The notes below the pieces were generated by a model, which was not told the origin of the DNA, did not search any database, and saw only the letters and a program-made list of their open reading frames with translations. From NCBI RefSeq assembly GCF_002385225.1, contig NZ_DGDC01000010.1, positions 124,001 through 188,000 of the forward strand: a stretch of DNA of 64,000 nucleotides, in the 5' to 3' direction. Positions 1-7,728 of the stretch are shown here, one piece after another (the first letter of the stretch is position 1; each line of letters opens with the position of its first letter). A program made the position numbers and the translations under genes. This stretch comes from Psychrobacter sp. UBA3962. GTDB taxonomy: Bacteria; Pseudomonadota; Gammaproteobacteria; Pseudomonadales; Moraxellaceae.

Positions 1-87
1 GTGGTTATCAAATGGCTATAATCAATAACAGCAGGGTCATCTGTTAGCATCATATCATCAGTAACTTATAATTAGCGATGGGCTAAA

Positions 88-744
88 TTATTCAGAAACC
101 ATAACTGCAGATTCGATGATAACAGGCTCTTTTGGCACATCAGCATGCATACCGTAACGACCTGTTGGAACGCCTTCAATTTTCTTAACCACATCCATGC
201 CGCTGGTTACTTTACCAAATACAGTGTAGCCCCAACCTTGCATGTTTTTGCCAGAATGGTTTAAGAAAGCGTTGTTTTTTACGTTAATAAAGAACTGGCT
301 AGTGGCTGAATGTGGGTCTTGAGTACGAGCCATAGCGATTGTGCCTTCTTCGTTCTTAAGGCCATTGTCTGCTTCGTTTTCGATAGGAGCGTTTGTGCTC
401 TTTTCGTTCATGTCAGCGTCCATACCGCCGCCCTGTACCATGAAGTCTGGGATAACGCGATGGAAAATAGTGCCATCATAGTGACCAGATTTTACGTAAG
501 ACACGAAGTTTTCTACAGTCTTAGGTGCTTTTTCAGAATTTAATTCGATAACTACTTCACCCATTGAGGTGTTTAACTGAACTACAGGCATATCACTCAT
601 TTTTGTATCCTTAACATTGGTTGTAACATTGGTGTTGGTATTGGTGCCGGCATTATTAGTTGGGGTTGTATTGGTGTTGGTACAGCCCATTAAAAAAAGA
701 GGCATCATTAAAGTGCCAAAACCTAAAGTTTTAAATGCATTCAC
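88..744 (-). CDS. Peptidyl-prolyl cis-trans isomerase, cyclophilin type, predicted lipoprotein
   Basis: Cyclophilin-fold prolyl isomerase. The catalytic-domain signatures are visible (FHRVIPDFMVQGG, SQFFINVKNN, WGYTVFGKV), matching PpiA/PpiB enzymes that speed protein folding. I place the start at a GTG at 744 because AGGA lies 6 nt upstream; this gives 218 residues. The resulting N-terminus is a short basic segment, a hydrophobic run and an LMGC lipobox with Cys21, followed by a Thr/Asn-rich linker, so the enzyme is probably a membrane-anchored periplasmic lipoprotein. A longer reading frame opens at TTG 792 but has no ribosome site. An internal ATG at 600 also has a well-placed AAGGA and would give a cytosolic 171-residue PpiB-like form. 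Cyclophilin identity is secure; localisation is inferred. Confidence 0.9.
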   Translation of the reverse strand: MNAFKTLGFGTLMMPLFLMGCTNTNTTPTNNAGTNTNTNVTTNVKDTKMSDMPVVQLNTSMGEVVIELNSEKAPKTVENFVSYVKSGHYDGTIFHRVIPDFMVQGGGMDADMNEKSTNAPIENEADNGLKNEEGTIAMARTQDPHSATSQFFINVKNNAFLNHSGKNMQGWGYTVFGKVTSGMDVVKKIEGVPTGRYGMHADVPKEPVIIESAVMVSE

Positions 745-1099
745 AAGATGTCCTAGAGGGCTTTTATTGGACTGAGTGCCAAATAAACCCAAGCTATATT
801 AACATTTGATTAATAATTGGTTTTTTTAGGGGTTAAAGATATTAACTACAACCAAGTCTTCGTTAATTTATTTCTGCTAGTAGCAGATAACCCCTTGTTT
901 AAAAGGCGTATTAACTCTATATAAGTATTATTATTTAGTATATAGAATGGATACGCTTAAATTTAAAGGGGTAGTCTAACCTCTTTTTTTTAGGTTGTCA
1001 TGTGTCTAGCTGTTACAGGGTTTGGTAAACCTGATAGAATGGGGCAAATTTTTACAAATTCAAAAGTAATACCCAAGTTTTTATAGGAGAAGTAATTCG
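745..1099 (+). promoter_or_regulatory. Structured leader upstream of glnS with terminator-like hairpin
   Basis: This 355-base stretch has no convincing gene. On the plus strand 828-835 pairs perfectly with 888-895 and encloses two smaller hairpins (841-846 with 862-867; 874-877 with 883-886), a three-way-junction shape. Further on, 967-972 pairs with 979-984 (one G-U pair) and runs straight into eight T residues (984-991), which looks like an intrinsic terminator about 108 nt before glnS. The 3' arm of the first stem (890-896) is also complementary to 966-972, so the two folds could exclude each other. A plausible promoter is TTGTTT at 895-900 with TATATA at 918-923. All of this is by eye. 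Confidence 0.4.
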
Positions 1100-2863
1100 A
1101 TGAGTACTGAAAATAATAAAACAAATGCCTCAGCTGAGCCCAAAGAGGATCAAAAAAACGATTTTATTCGTCACATCATCCGTGAAGATGTTGCCAACGA
1201 CAAATATGAGCAGATTATCACTCGCTTCCCGCCAGAGCCGAATGGCTATTTGCACTTGGGTCATGTGAAATCAATCTGCCTAAACTTTGGTATTGCTAAA
1301 GAGTTTGAGGGTATTTGTAACCTACGTTTTGATGACACCAACCCCACCGCCGAAAAGCAGGATTATATTGATAATATCAAAAATGATGTTAAATGGCTGG
1401 GTTTTGAGTGGGCGGATAAGCCTTACTATGCTTCTGATTATTTCGATCAGTTACATGAGTGGGCCATTAAGCTAATTAAGCAAGGCGATGCTTATGTAGA
1501 CTTGCAAACTCCTGAACAAATTCGTGAAACTCGAGGATCATTTAATGAACCAGGTAAACCTTCTCCGCAGCGTGATGCGAGTGTAGAGGATAACTTACAG
1601 CGTTTTGACGATATGAAAAACGGTAAGTATGCAGAAGGTGAAGCGGTATTGCGTGCCAAGATTGATATGGCCAGCCCTAATATGAACATGCGTGACCCTG
1701 TAATCTACCGTGTGATGAAACAGTCGCATCACCAAACGGGCGACAAATGGTGCATCTATCCGATGTACGATTACGCCCATCCTTTATCAGATGCGATTGA
1801 GGGGATTACCCATTCAATTTGTACTCTAGAGTTTGAGGATCACCGTCCATTTTATGATTGGGCAGTAGAGAAAGTTAGTGCTGAAGGGGGTATTAAATAC
1901 CCACCCCATCAATACGAGTTCAGCCGTCTAAATGTTGACCATACCATGACCAGTAAGCGTAAGCTTAAGCAATTGGTAGATGAAGGCATTGTGACTGGTT
2001 GGGATGATCCTCGTATGCCTACCATTGCTGGTATGCGTCGTCGTGGTTACACCCCTGAAGGTTTACGTGATTTCTGTGAGCGTGTGGGCGTAACTAAGTC
2101 TGATAGTGTTGTGGATTTCCGTTTACTTGAATTTAGTATTCGTCAGTCGCTTGAGAATACAACAGCACGCGGTATGGCGGTTCTAAAACCTCTTAAAGTA
2201 ACCATTACTAACTTTGAGGAAGCTTTAAGTGAGTGGGAAAGCTTAAAAGATGAAGGGGTAAACGCGCGCTGGGATGAGGCTGAAAAAACCTTATGGATTA
2301 ACCAGCCTAAGCATCCTAACGTGGATATGGGTGAGCGTGAAATTCCGTTTACTGAAACGATCTATATTGATCAAGGGGATTATGAACTTGAGCCACCAAA
2401 AGGCTACAAGCGCTTGTCTCCTGAAAAATCAGAAATCCGTTTACGTAACACCTATGTATTGGCAGTTACCGAGCATGTGCTAGATGACGCAGGCAATGTA
2501 GTGGAGTTAAAAGCCACCATTGATAAAACTACTTTGGGTAAAAACCCTGAAGACCGTAAAGTCAAAGGTGTTATTCACTGGGTATCTGCCACCAAAGGGG
2601 TACCAGCCACTGTGCGTATGTATGAGCATTTATTCTCAGCAGAAAACCCAAGTGCGGTGCCTGATCTTCATGATGCCTTGAATCCAAATTCATTGACCGT
2701 ACTTGAAGCGGTGGTAGAGCCCTCATTGGCCAATGCCGAAGCGGGCAGCCGTTTCCAGTTTGAACGTGAAGGCTACTTCGTGGCAGACGCAGAAGAGCAC
2801 ACTGCGGATAAGCCAGTGTTTAACCAAATTGTTAGTCTGCGTGATAACTATAAGCCAGAATAG
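1100..2863 (+). CDS. glnS: Glutaminyl-tRNA synthetase
   Basis: Class I aminoacyl-tRNA synthetase that charges tRNA-Gln with glutamine in the cytoplasm. The HIGH-type motif sits in PPEPNGYLHLGH at residues 44-55 and the KMSKS-type motif is MTSKRKL near residue 283. At 587 residues it is slightly longer than the E. coli enzyme (about 554), with a polar N-terminal extension of roughly 20 residues. The C-terminal beta-barrel anticodon-binding region follows the catalytic core. The ATG has AGGAGA about 10 nt upstream. It is transcribed alone: a structured leader precedes it and a strong bidirectional terminator follows at 2941. Having GlnRS suggests direct glutaminylation rather than sole reliance on the transamidation route. 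Confidence 0.98.
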   Translation: MSTENNKTNASAEPKEDQKNDFIRHIIREDVANDKYEQIITRFPPEPNGYLHLGHVKSICLNFGIAKEFEGICNLRFDDTNPTAEKQDYIDNIKNDVKWLGFEWADKPYYASDYFDQLHEWAIKLIKQGDAYVDLQTPEQIRETRGSFNEPGKPSPQRDASVEDNLQRFDDMKNGKYAEGEAVLRAKIDMASPNMNMRDPVIYRVMKQSHHQTGDKWCIYPMYDYAHPLSDAIEGITHSICTLEFEDHRPFYDWAVEKVSAEGGIKYPPHQYEFSRLNVDHTMTSKRKLKQLVDEGIVTGWDDPRMPTIAGMRRRGYTPEGLRDFCERVGVTKSDSVVDFRLLEFSIRQSLENTTARGMAVLKPLKVTITNFEEALSEWESLKDEGVNARWDEAEKTLWINQPKHPNVDMGEREIPFTETIYIDQGDYELEPPKGYKRLSPEKSEIRLRNTYVLAVTEHVLDDAGNVVELKATIDKTTLGKNPEDRKVKGVIHWVSATKGVPATVRMYEHLFSAENPSAVPDLHDALNPNSLTVLEAVVEPSLANAEAGSRFQFEREGYFVADAEEHTADKPVFNQIVSLRDNYKPE

Positions 2864-2934
2864 CACAAGCTATAAGCTAAGGTAGTAAACCGTAGATGCC
2901 CATACTTCATAACTCTTATAAGTAGGGCGCACAA

Positions 2935-2969
2935 TAAAAAGAGGAGCTATATTTAGCTCCTCTTTTTTT
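2935..2969. terminator. Bidirectional intrinsic terminator
   Basis: A perfect 9-bp stem (2941-2949 with 2954-2962, loop TATT) is flanked by A residues on the left and seven T residues on the right, so it can stop glnS from the left and the aminotransferase gene from the right. Confidence 0.9.
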
Positions 2970-3008
2970 ATGGATAATTTATGGTAGGGAAGCTTTGAGA
3001 GCTTGGCA

Positions 3009-4640
3009 TTAAGCGGTCTTTTCTTGTTTTGCAGTGACCAAGTGCTCAGTACCAAATTCTTTGCGTTTATTGGCAAAGAATCTATCTAGTCTGTCCATGG
3101 CATCTTCTAGATCAAACAAGTTTGGCAGGAAGACCACGCGGAAATGATCGGGTGCGTCCCAGTTAAAGCCGGTACCTTGAACCATTAATACTTTTTCTTC
3201 GATTAATAGATCCATCATAAACTGCATATCATCTTCGATAGGATAGATGGTGCGGTCTAATTTAGGGAAGCAGTAAAAGGCACCTTGTGGCATAGTGCAG
3301 GAAATACCTAGAATGGCATTTAAGCGCTCAACCGCCAATTGACGCTGCTTATACAGTCGACCTGATTCCGCTGTTAAATCTTGCATACTCTGATAACCGC
3401 CCACAGCAGTTTGAATCGCATGTTGAGCCGGCACGTTGGCACACAGTCGCATTGATGCCAACATATCCAAGCCTTCGATGAAGTCGCTAGCATACTCTTT
3501 ATTACCTGATAGCATTAACCAGCCTGCACGGAAGCCGGCAATACGGTGCGATTTAGACAGACCATTGTAGGTTAGGGTTAAGACATCTTGGGCTAGGGTA
3601 CACATAGGGGTATGAACCGCATCATCATATAAAATACGGTCATAGATCTCATCAGCCATTACCACTAGGTTATATTCACGAGCCAGCTCAAGAATCTCTA
3701 ATAGCACTTCATTTGAATACAACGCCCCTGTTGGGTTATTGGGGTTAATGACCACAATACCGCGGGTTTTATCGTTAATCTTCGAGCGGATATCTTCAAT
3801 ATCAGGTTGCCAGTTTTTATCTTCGTTACAGCGATAATGGACGGCCGTACCCCCAGCTAAGTTAGCCGCTGCGGTCCATAGAGGATAATCTGGCATTGGG
3901 ATAAGCACTTCATCACCATCATTCATCAGCGCTTGCATGGTCATAACAATAAGCTCAGACACTCCATTGCCTAGATAGACATCACGAACATCGACCGCAG
4001 ATAACAAGCCTTTTGATTGGTAATACTGCAGAACCGCTTTACGGGCTGAGAAAATCCCCTGAGAATCTGAATAGCCTGTTGCATTATGCAGATTTAGAGC
4101 CACATCTTGTAAGATTTCATGAGGAGCATCTAAGTTAAAAGGCGCAGGGTTTCCCACGTTTAGCTTTAAAATTCGTTGACCTTGAGCTTCCATCTGCATG
4201 GCTGTCTTTAACAAAGGACCACGGATGTCATAGCAGACGTTTTGAAGTTTGTCAGATTTTTTTAGAGGTCGGCGATTGGGGGTAGGGGCAGTATTGGTCA
4301 TGGTACGGTTACTCGTGCTTTGATTAGAAGACTGGGAATTAGTGGAGATTTGCGTTTCAGGGTCTAAAGAGATTGAAGGGTCAGCTGAGTTAGTAGCGGT
4401 ATCTGGTAATTCACCGCGTAACAAATAACCTTCAGAGCAGCCTAAGATAGTGGCTAGAGCGGGAAGTTTTGAGGAGACAATACCATTTATACCTCGTTCC
4501 CAATTTGATATGGCACCACGGCTAACCTTTGAGCCGGCATCTGTCATGGCGGTTGCCAGTTGCTCAGCGGTTAGTCCTTTGGCTTTACGCAGCTTACTAA
4601 GCCGTTCTCCTTGAGCCTTGAACTCTGATTGCTCACTCAT
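3009..4640 (-). CDS. XRE-family DNA-binding domain fused to AlaA-like aminotransferase
   Basis: Two domains in one 543-residue chain. Residues about 10-75 form a Cro/CI (XRE) helix-turn-helix (ERLSKLRKAKGLTAEQLA, then RGAISNWERG). A Ser/Thr/Asn-rich linker (about 80-120) leads to a class I/II PLP-dependent aminotransferase (about 130-520) close to the alanine-forming AlaA/AlaT group, with the PLP lysine in GLSKSHRIAGFR (Lys363) and the INPNNPTGALY cofactor motif. A Met at residue 114 could start an aminotransferase-only form but has no ribosome site. The likely reaction is glutamate + pyruvate to alanine + 2-oxoglutarate. The HTH suggests it also binds DNA, perhaps the TGCA repeats in its own upstream region; that part is inference. 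Confidence 0.88.
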   Translation of the reverse strand: MSEQSEFKAQGERLSKLRKAKGLTAEQLATAMTDAGSKVSRGAISNWERGINGIVSSKLPALATILGCSEGYLLRGELPDTATNSADPSISLDPETQISTNSQSSNQSTSNRTMTNTAPTPNRRPLKKSDKLQNVCYDIRGPLLKTAMQMEAQGQRILKLNVGNPAPFNLDAPHEILQDVALNLHNATGYSDSQGIFSARKAVLQYYQSKGLLSAVDVRDVYLGNGVSELIVMTMQALMNDGDEVLIPMPDYPLWTAAANLAGGTAVHYRCNEDKNWQPDIEDIRSKINDKTRGIVVINPNNPTGALYSNEVLLEILELAREYNLVVMADEIYDRILYDDAVHTPMCTLAQDVLTLTYNGLSKSHRIAGFRAGWLMLSGNKEYASDFIEGLDMLASMRLCANVPAQHAIQTAVGGYQSMQDLTAESGRLYKQRQLAVERLNAILGISCTMPQGAFYCFPKLDRTIYPIEDDMQFMMDLLIEEKVLMVQGTGFNWDAPDHFRVVFLPNLFDLEDAMDRLDRFFANKRKEFGTEHLVTAKQEKTA

Positions 4641-5155
4641 AGCGACTACTCTCTAAGTATTAAATTAAATAACAGCATTAAAATGCTTATAAAGGTCATT
4701 GCTAATAAAACAAAATCTATCAGCTTATGCAAGATATTATTGCATTGATAATTATTTTGCAATAGCCATAATGCAAGTAAAACTTGCATTCTAATATTAA
4801 TTCTAATTTTCTATGCTAAGGGTCTATCTCAGCACTATTTAAAAAAGACCAGTAAAATAAATAGGTTAGTAATTAATATCAGTCCATTAAACTTACGAGA
4901 AATTATCTATTTATCATTATGTAACCAATCATGGAATTTAACTTTAATTTAGCTGTTGTCTCAGTTAGAGGTTGAAGCAGACGTTTTTAGCCTCATTAAT
5001 TAACTTAGTCTCATTCAATTAATAACACAGTCACACTAGTATTGAAGTAGAGAAATAATCAATACTTTAGATTCCGGACTTTAAATTCAGAGTTATTAAA
5101 ATAAATAGTTATTAAAATAAAATGAGTCAACAAATATTATAAATAAGGAACAGCT
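4641..5155. other. AT-rich divergent intergenic region
   Basis: 515 bases between the divergent XRE-aminotransferase and msrB genes. It holds a cluster of TGCA-centred repeats at 4727-4790 (listed separately). The rest is strongly AT-rich with no ORF that has a ribosome site. The promoters of both flanking genes must lie here, but I could not fix either with confidence. Confidence 0.6.
4727..4790. promoter_or_regulatory. Candidate operator: five TGCA-centred half-site cores
   Basis: TGCA cores begin at 4728, 4741, 4758, 4772 and 4785, spaced 13, 17, 14 and 13 bp. The first pair reads ATGCAA-N7-TTGCAT, the middle core is TTGCAA, and the last pair is part of a perfect 9-bp inverted repeat (4770-4778 with 4782-4790, spacer AAA). 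The array lies 87-150 bp upstream of the XRE-aminotransferase start. An autoregulatory operator is a natural reading but is inferred. Confidence 0.5.
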
Positions 5156-5578
5156 ATGCAAGATTCTCAATTAACTAAAGAAGAAATTGCCCAATTAACA
5201 GAAGCCGATTGGCGTGAGCGACTTACTGATTCGGAGTATTTTGTACTACGTGAAAAAGGAACGGAACGACCTTTTACGGGCATTCACAATGATATGAGTG
5301 AGGAGGGAATTTACCGCTGTAAGGGGTGTGGTGCTAAATTATTTGACTCGAATAATAAGTTTGATGCTGGATGTGGTTGGCCAAGCTTTGATGCTACAAT
5401 TGAAGAGTCGGCCATTGATGAGCACCTAGACACCTCTCATGGTATGCGTAGAGTTGAAGTGACTTGTAGTAACTGCGGTGGGCACTTGGGGCATGTGTTC
5501 CCTGATGGGCCTAGAGAGACCACAGGATTAAGATATTGTATTAACTCTGTGGCCATAGATTTAGAGCCCAAAGCTTAA
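5156..5578 (+). CDS. msrB: Peptide-methionine (R)-S-oxide reductase MsrB
   Basis: Reduces the R-epimer of methionine sulfoxide in oxidised proteins, using thioredoxin as donor. The 140-residue chain has the whole MsrB fold: two structural zinc pairs (Cys55/Cys58 and Cys104/Cys107) and the catalytic cysteine in GLRYCINS (Cys128). It is a plain cytoplasmic single-domain form with no MsrA fusion or signal peptide. The ATG at 5156 has AAGGAA 5 nt upstream. It is followed 71 bp later by a glutathione-peroxidase-like gene in the same direction with no terminator between, so the two probably form a peroxide-damage operon. Confidence 0.97.
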   Translation: MQDSQLTKEEIAQLTEADWRERLTDSEYFVLREKGTERPFTGIHNDMSEEGIYRCKGCGAKLFDSNNKFDAGCGWPSFDATIEESAIDEHLDTSHGMRRVEVTCSNCGGHLGHVFPDGPRETTGLRYCINSVAIDLEPKA

Positions 5579-5649
5579 TTCTGTGACCAACTATTTTGTG
5601 ACAAGCTATATAGCCCTAGATAATAATAATTCACTTCAAGGAAGCACAC

Positions 5650-6129
5650 ATGACAACAATTTATGATTTTAATGCCAAAGATTTAAATGGCAATGAGGTT
5701 GACTTTGGTCAATTCAAAGACAAAGTGTTATTAATCGTTAATACTGCCAGTAAATGTGGCTTTACCCCGCAATTTGAAGAGCTAGAAGAGTTGCACCAAA
5801 GCTATAAAGATCAGGGTTTGGTGATTATTGGTTTTCCTTGTAATCAATTTGGCAGTCAAGACCCAGGTAGTAATGAAGAGATTGGTGCTTTTTGTCAGAA
5901 GAATTACGGGGTAAGCTTCTTAATGATGCAGAAAATCGACGTTAATGGAGACAATGAGCATCCTCTATATACTTGGCTAAAAAAACAAGAAGGCGGGTTT
6001 TTAACTGATGGTATTAAGTGGAATTTCACCAAGTTTCTGATAAACCGTCAGGGTGAGGTAGTTGATCGCTATGCTCCTACTACTAAGCCTAAGGCCATAG
6101 AATCAGATATAGTCAAACTATTGGCGTAG
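5650..6129 (+). CDS. Glutathione peroxidase family protein (thiol peroxidase)
   Basis: 159-residue single-domain peroxidase of the BtuE/Gpx family, which reduces hydrogen peroxide and lipid hydroperoxides. The peroxidatic cysteine is Cys36 in NTASKCGFTPQ; the catalytic partners Gln66 (FPCNQFG) and Trp124/Asn125 (WNFTKF) are all present. It uses Cys rather than selenocysteine, and Cys82 sits where the resolving cysteine of thioredoxin-dependent members is found, so thioredoxin is the more likely electron donor despite the family name. AAGGAA lies upstream of the ATG. It ends the msrB operon, with a terminator at 6271-6306. Confidence 0.95.
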   Translation: MTTIYDFNAKDLNGNEVDFGQFKDKVLLIVNTASKCGFTPQFEELEELHQSYKDQGLVIIGFPCNQFGSQDPGSNEEIGAFCQKNYGVSFLMMQKIDVNGDNEHPLYTWLKKQEGGFLTDGIKWNFTKFLINRQGEVVDRYAPTTKPKAIESDIVKLLA

Positions 6130-6270
6130 CGTCGTTGCTACAGCAGTGATTTTGGTAGGTTTGGGTTAAATTTAATATTTGATCTCCATAGCCCATCAGT
6201 CATAAAACTATTTACCTAGAAAACACTGGTTGGCTGACCCTTAATATTTTATAAAACTAGCTTAAATAAT

Positions 6271-6306
6271 GGGTAACACTTGAGGGTGTTATCCATTTTG
6301 TTTTTT
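6271..6306 (+). terminator. Intrinsic terminator after msrB-gpx
   Basis: Stem 6271-6279 pairs with 6286-6294 (9 bp, one G-T pair), loop of 6 nt, followed by a T-rich tract 6296-6306. Confidence 0.75.
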
Positions 6307-6378
6307 GGCTAAAGTGTTAAACTATCGGCTATTGATAGATATTTTAAATTCAAAATAAAAGTTTTAGTGAGAAAAATC

Positions 6379-6975
6379 ATGCGAATTCGTAAACTATTTA
6401 AATTTGAAAACGCACATATTGTGCGTAACTGTAGTTCGGATAGGTGTAAGCGCTCTATACATGGGCATAGCTATCAGATCGAGCTTATTTTGCAAGCTGA
6501 TAGACTAGATAATGGTCAAATGGTTTATGACTTTGGACTGTTAAAATCGTCTATTAAAGACATTATTGATAGCTTTGATCATGCCATTTGTTTTTGGAAC
6601 AAAGATGATCCTGAATACATTGAGATGTGTAAGAAATTCAGTGCCCGCTGGATTAGTTTGCCTGTTTCTCCTTCCGCTGAGCAGTTTTCAAGAGTAATTT
6701 TCTTTTGGGCGCAAAGTATTCTTGATCAGACTAAAATGGCCAATGGTGAGGCGGGAGTTAGTGTTTATTCTGTTATTGCTCATGAGACGGCGACAGGATA
6801 TGCGCAATGCTTTGCAGAGGACATTACTAATGAACATATGGGCTTATTAAGGTTGGAGGACTTTGAATTTAGTCAGCAGGTAATGCAAGAGTGGACCGAC
6901 CCAAAAATGTATCAAAAACTGATAGCGGGCGAGCCTTTTGTGAACCCTGAAGTGACGCTTCAAGTAAAAGCTTAA
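6379..6975 (+). CDS. queD: 6-carboxy-5,6,7,8-tetrahydropterin synthase (QueD-like)
   Basis: PTPS-fold enzyme of the queuosine/preQ0 pathway that converts dihydroneopterin triphosphate to 6-carboxytetrahydropterin. Zinc-binding histidines are seen in FENAHIVRN and in HGHSYQIEL, preceded by Cys residues in the position of the catalytic cysteine, and a second active-site region follows at SFDHAICFW. At 198 residues it is longer than the roughly 120-residue E. coli QueD, with an insertion between about 75 and 110 and a C-terminal extension; this longer form is common in gammaproteobacteria. I start it at ATG 6379 instead of the upstream GTG 6367, which has no ribosome site. No other queuosine gene is adjacent. 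Confidence 0.85.
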   Translation: MRIRKLFKFENAHIVRNCSSDRCKRSIHGHSYQIELILQADRLDNGQMVYDFGLLKSSIKDIIDSFDHAICFWNKDDPEYIEMCKKFSARWISLPVSPSAEQFSRVIFFWAQSILDQTKMANGEAGVSVYSVIAHETATGYAQCFAEDITNEHMGLLRLEDFEFSQQVMQEWTDPKMYQKLIAGEPFVNPEVTLQVKA

Positions 6976-7095
6976 TGCTTTAATTATATGAGCCAGAAAT
7001 AACAGCTCAGTCCTTCTAATAACCGCTCAATTATAATAAGTAATATAAATATCGCCTTTAAAAAATTGATTGATAGTAACTATGCGAGGCAGACA

Positions 7096-7578
7096 ATGGC
7101 AAGCCAACAAAAAGAGATTATCTTAAAATCTGAAGCAGATACCGAAGCTTTGGCTCAGAAATTGGCTAAGGCCAATCTTACTGGTAGCGTCTGGCTGTCT
7201 GGCGATCTGGGCGCAGGTAAGACCACTTTGACCCGCTATTGGCTAAAAGCCTTAGGCCATCAAGGCTCAGTAAAAAGCCCAACCTATACTTTGGTTGAGC
7301 CCTACGAGTTGGCTGAGTCTAACAATGCGTTGATAGAGCGTGTTTATCACGCTGATTTGTACCGATTACAAGACCCTGAAGAATTATCATTTATAGGTTT
7401 TGAAGAATATCTAGAAGATGATAAAGCCTTGGTTATCATTGAATGGGCCAGCCGAGCAGAAGACTACTTACCACCGCCCACAATGACTCTGGATATCACG
7501 GTGACAACCCAAGAGGGTGAACAAATTAGACGAGTCAATATACAGTCTAAGGAAGATATTAGCTTTGATATTCTTTGA
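7096..7578 (+). CDS. tsaE: tRNA threonylcarbamoyladenosine biosynthesis ATPase TsaE
   Basis: P-loop ATPase that helps the TsaB-TsaD complex make the universal t6A modification at position 37 of ANN-decoding tRNAs. Walker A is GDLGAGKTT, followed by the family motif SPTYTLVEPYE and a Walker-B-like LVIIEWASR. The start is set at ATG 7096, which has GAGG at good spacing, rather than the upstream TTG 7066. The product is 160 residues, normal for the family. In E. coli tsaE is followed by amiB, mutL, miaA and hfq; the same order is kept here with amiB missing. Confidence 0.95.
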   Translation: MASQQKEIILKSEADTEALAQKLAKANLTGSVWLSGDLGAGKTTLTRYWLKALGHQGSVKSPTYTLVEPYELAESNNALIERVYHADLYRLQDPEELSFIGFEEYLEDDKALVIIEWASRAEDYLPPPTMTLDITVTTQEGEQIRRVNIQSKEDISFDIL

Positions 7579-7728
7579 TTTCATTAGAGGTTACATGCGA
7601 CTAGGCTAAAACAAATTAACCACCATAAGGTAGCCGTCTTGACGGATAATATTTTTTAATATCAGTGTTTATAACCCTCTGCATCTATCTGTTTTTCAAT
7701 TCAATTTTAACTTCATTGACAGCCTATT

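Noticed and set aside
7634..7660. Terminator after tsaE
   Set aside because: The CCGTC/GACGG stem has an almost absent loop and the T-run is displaced; not convincing.
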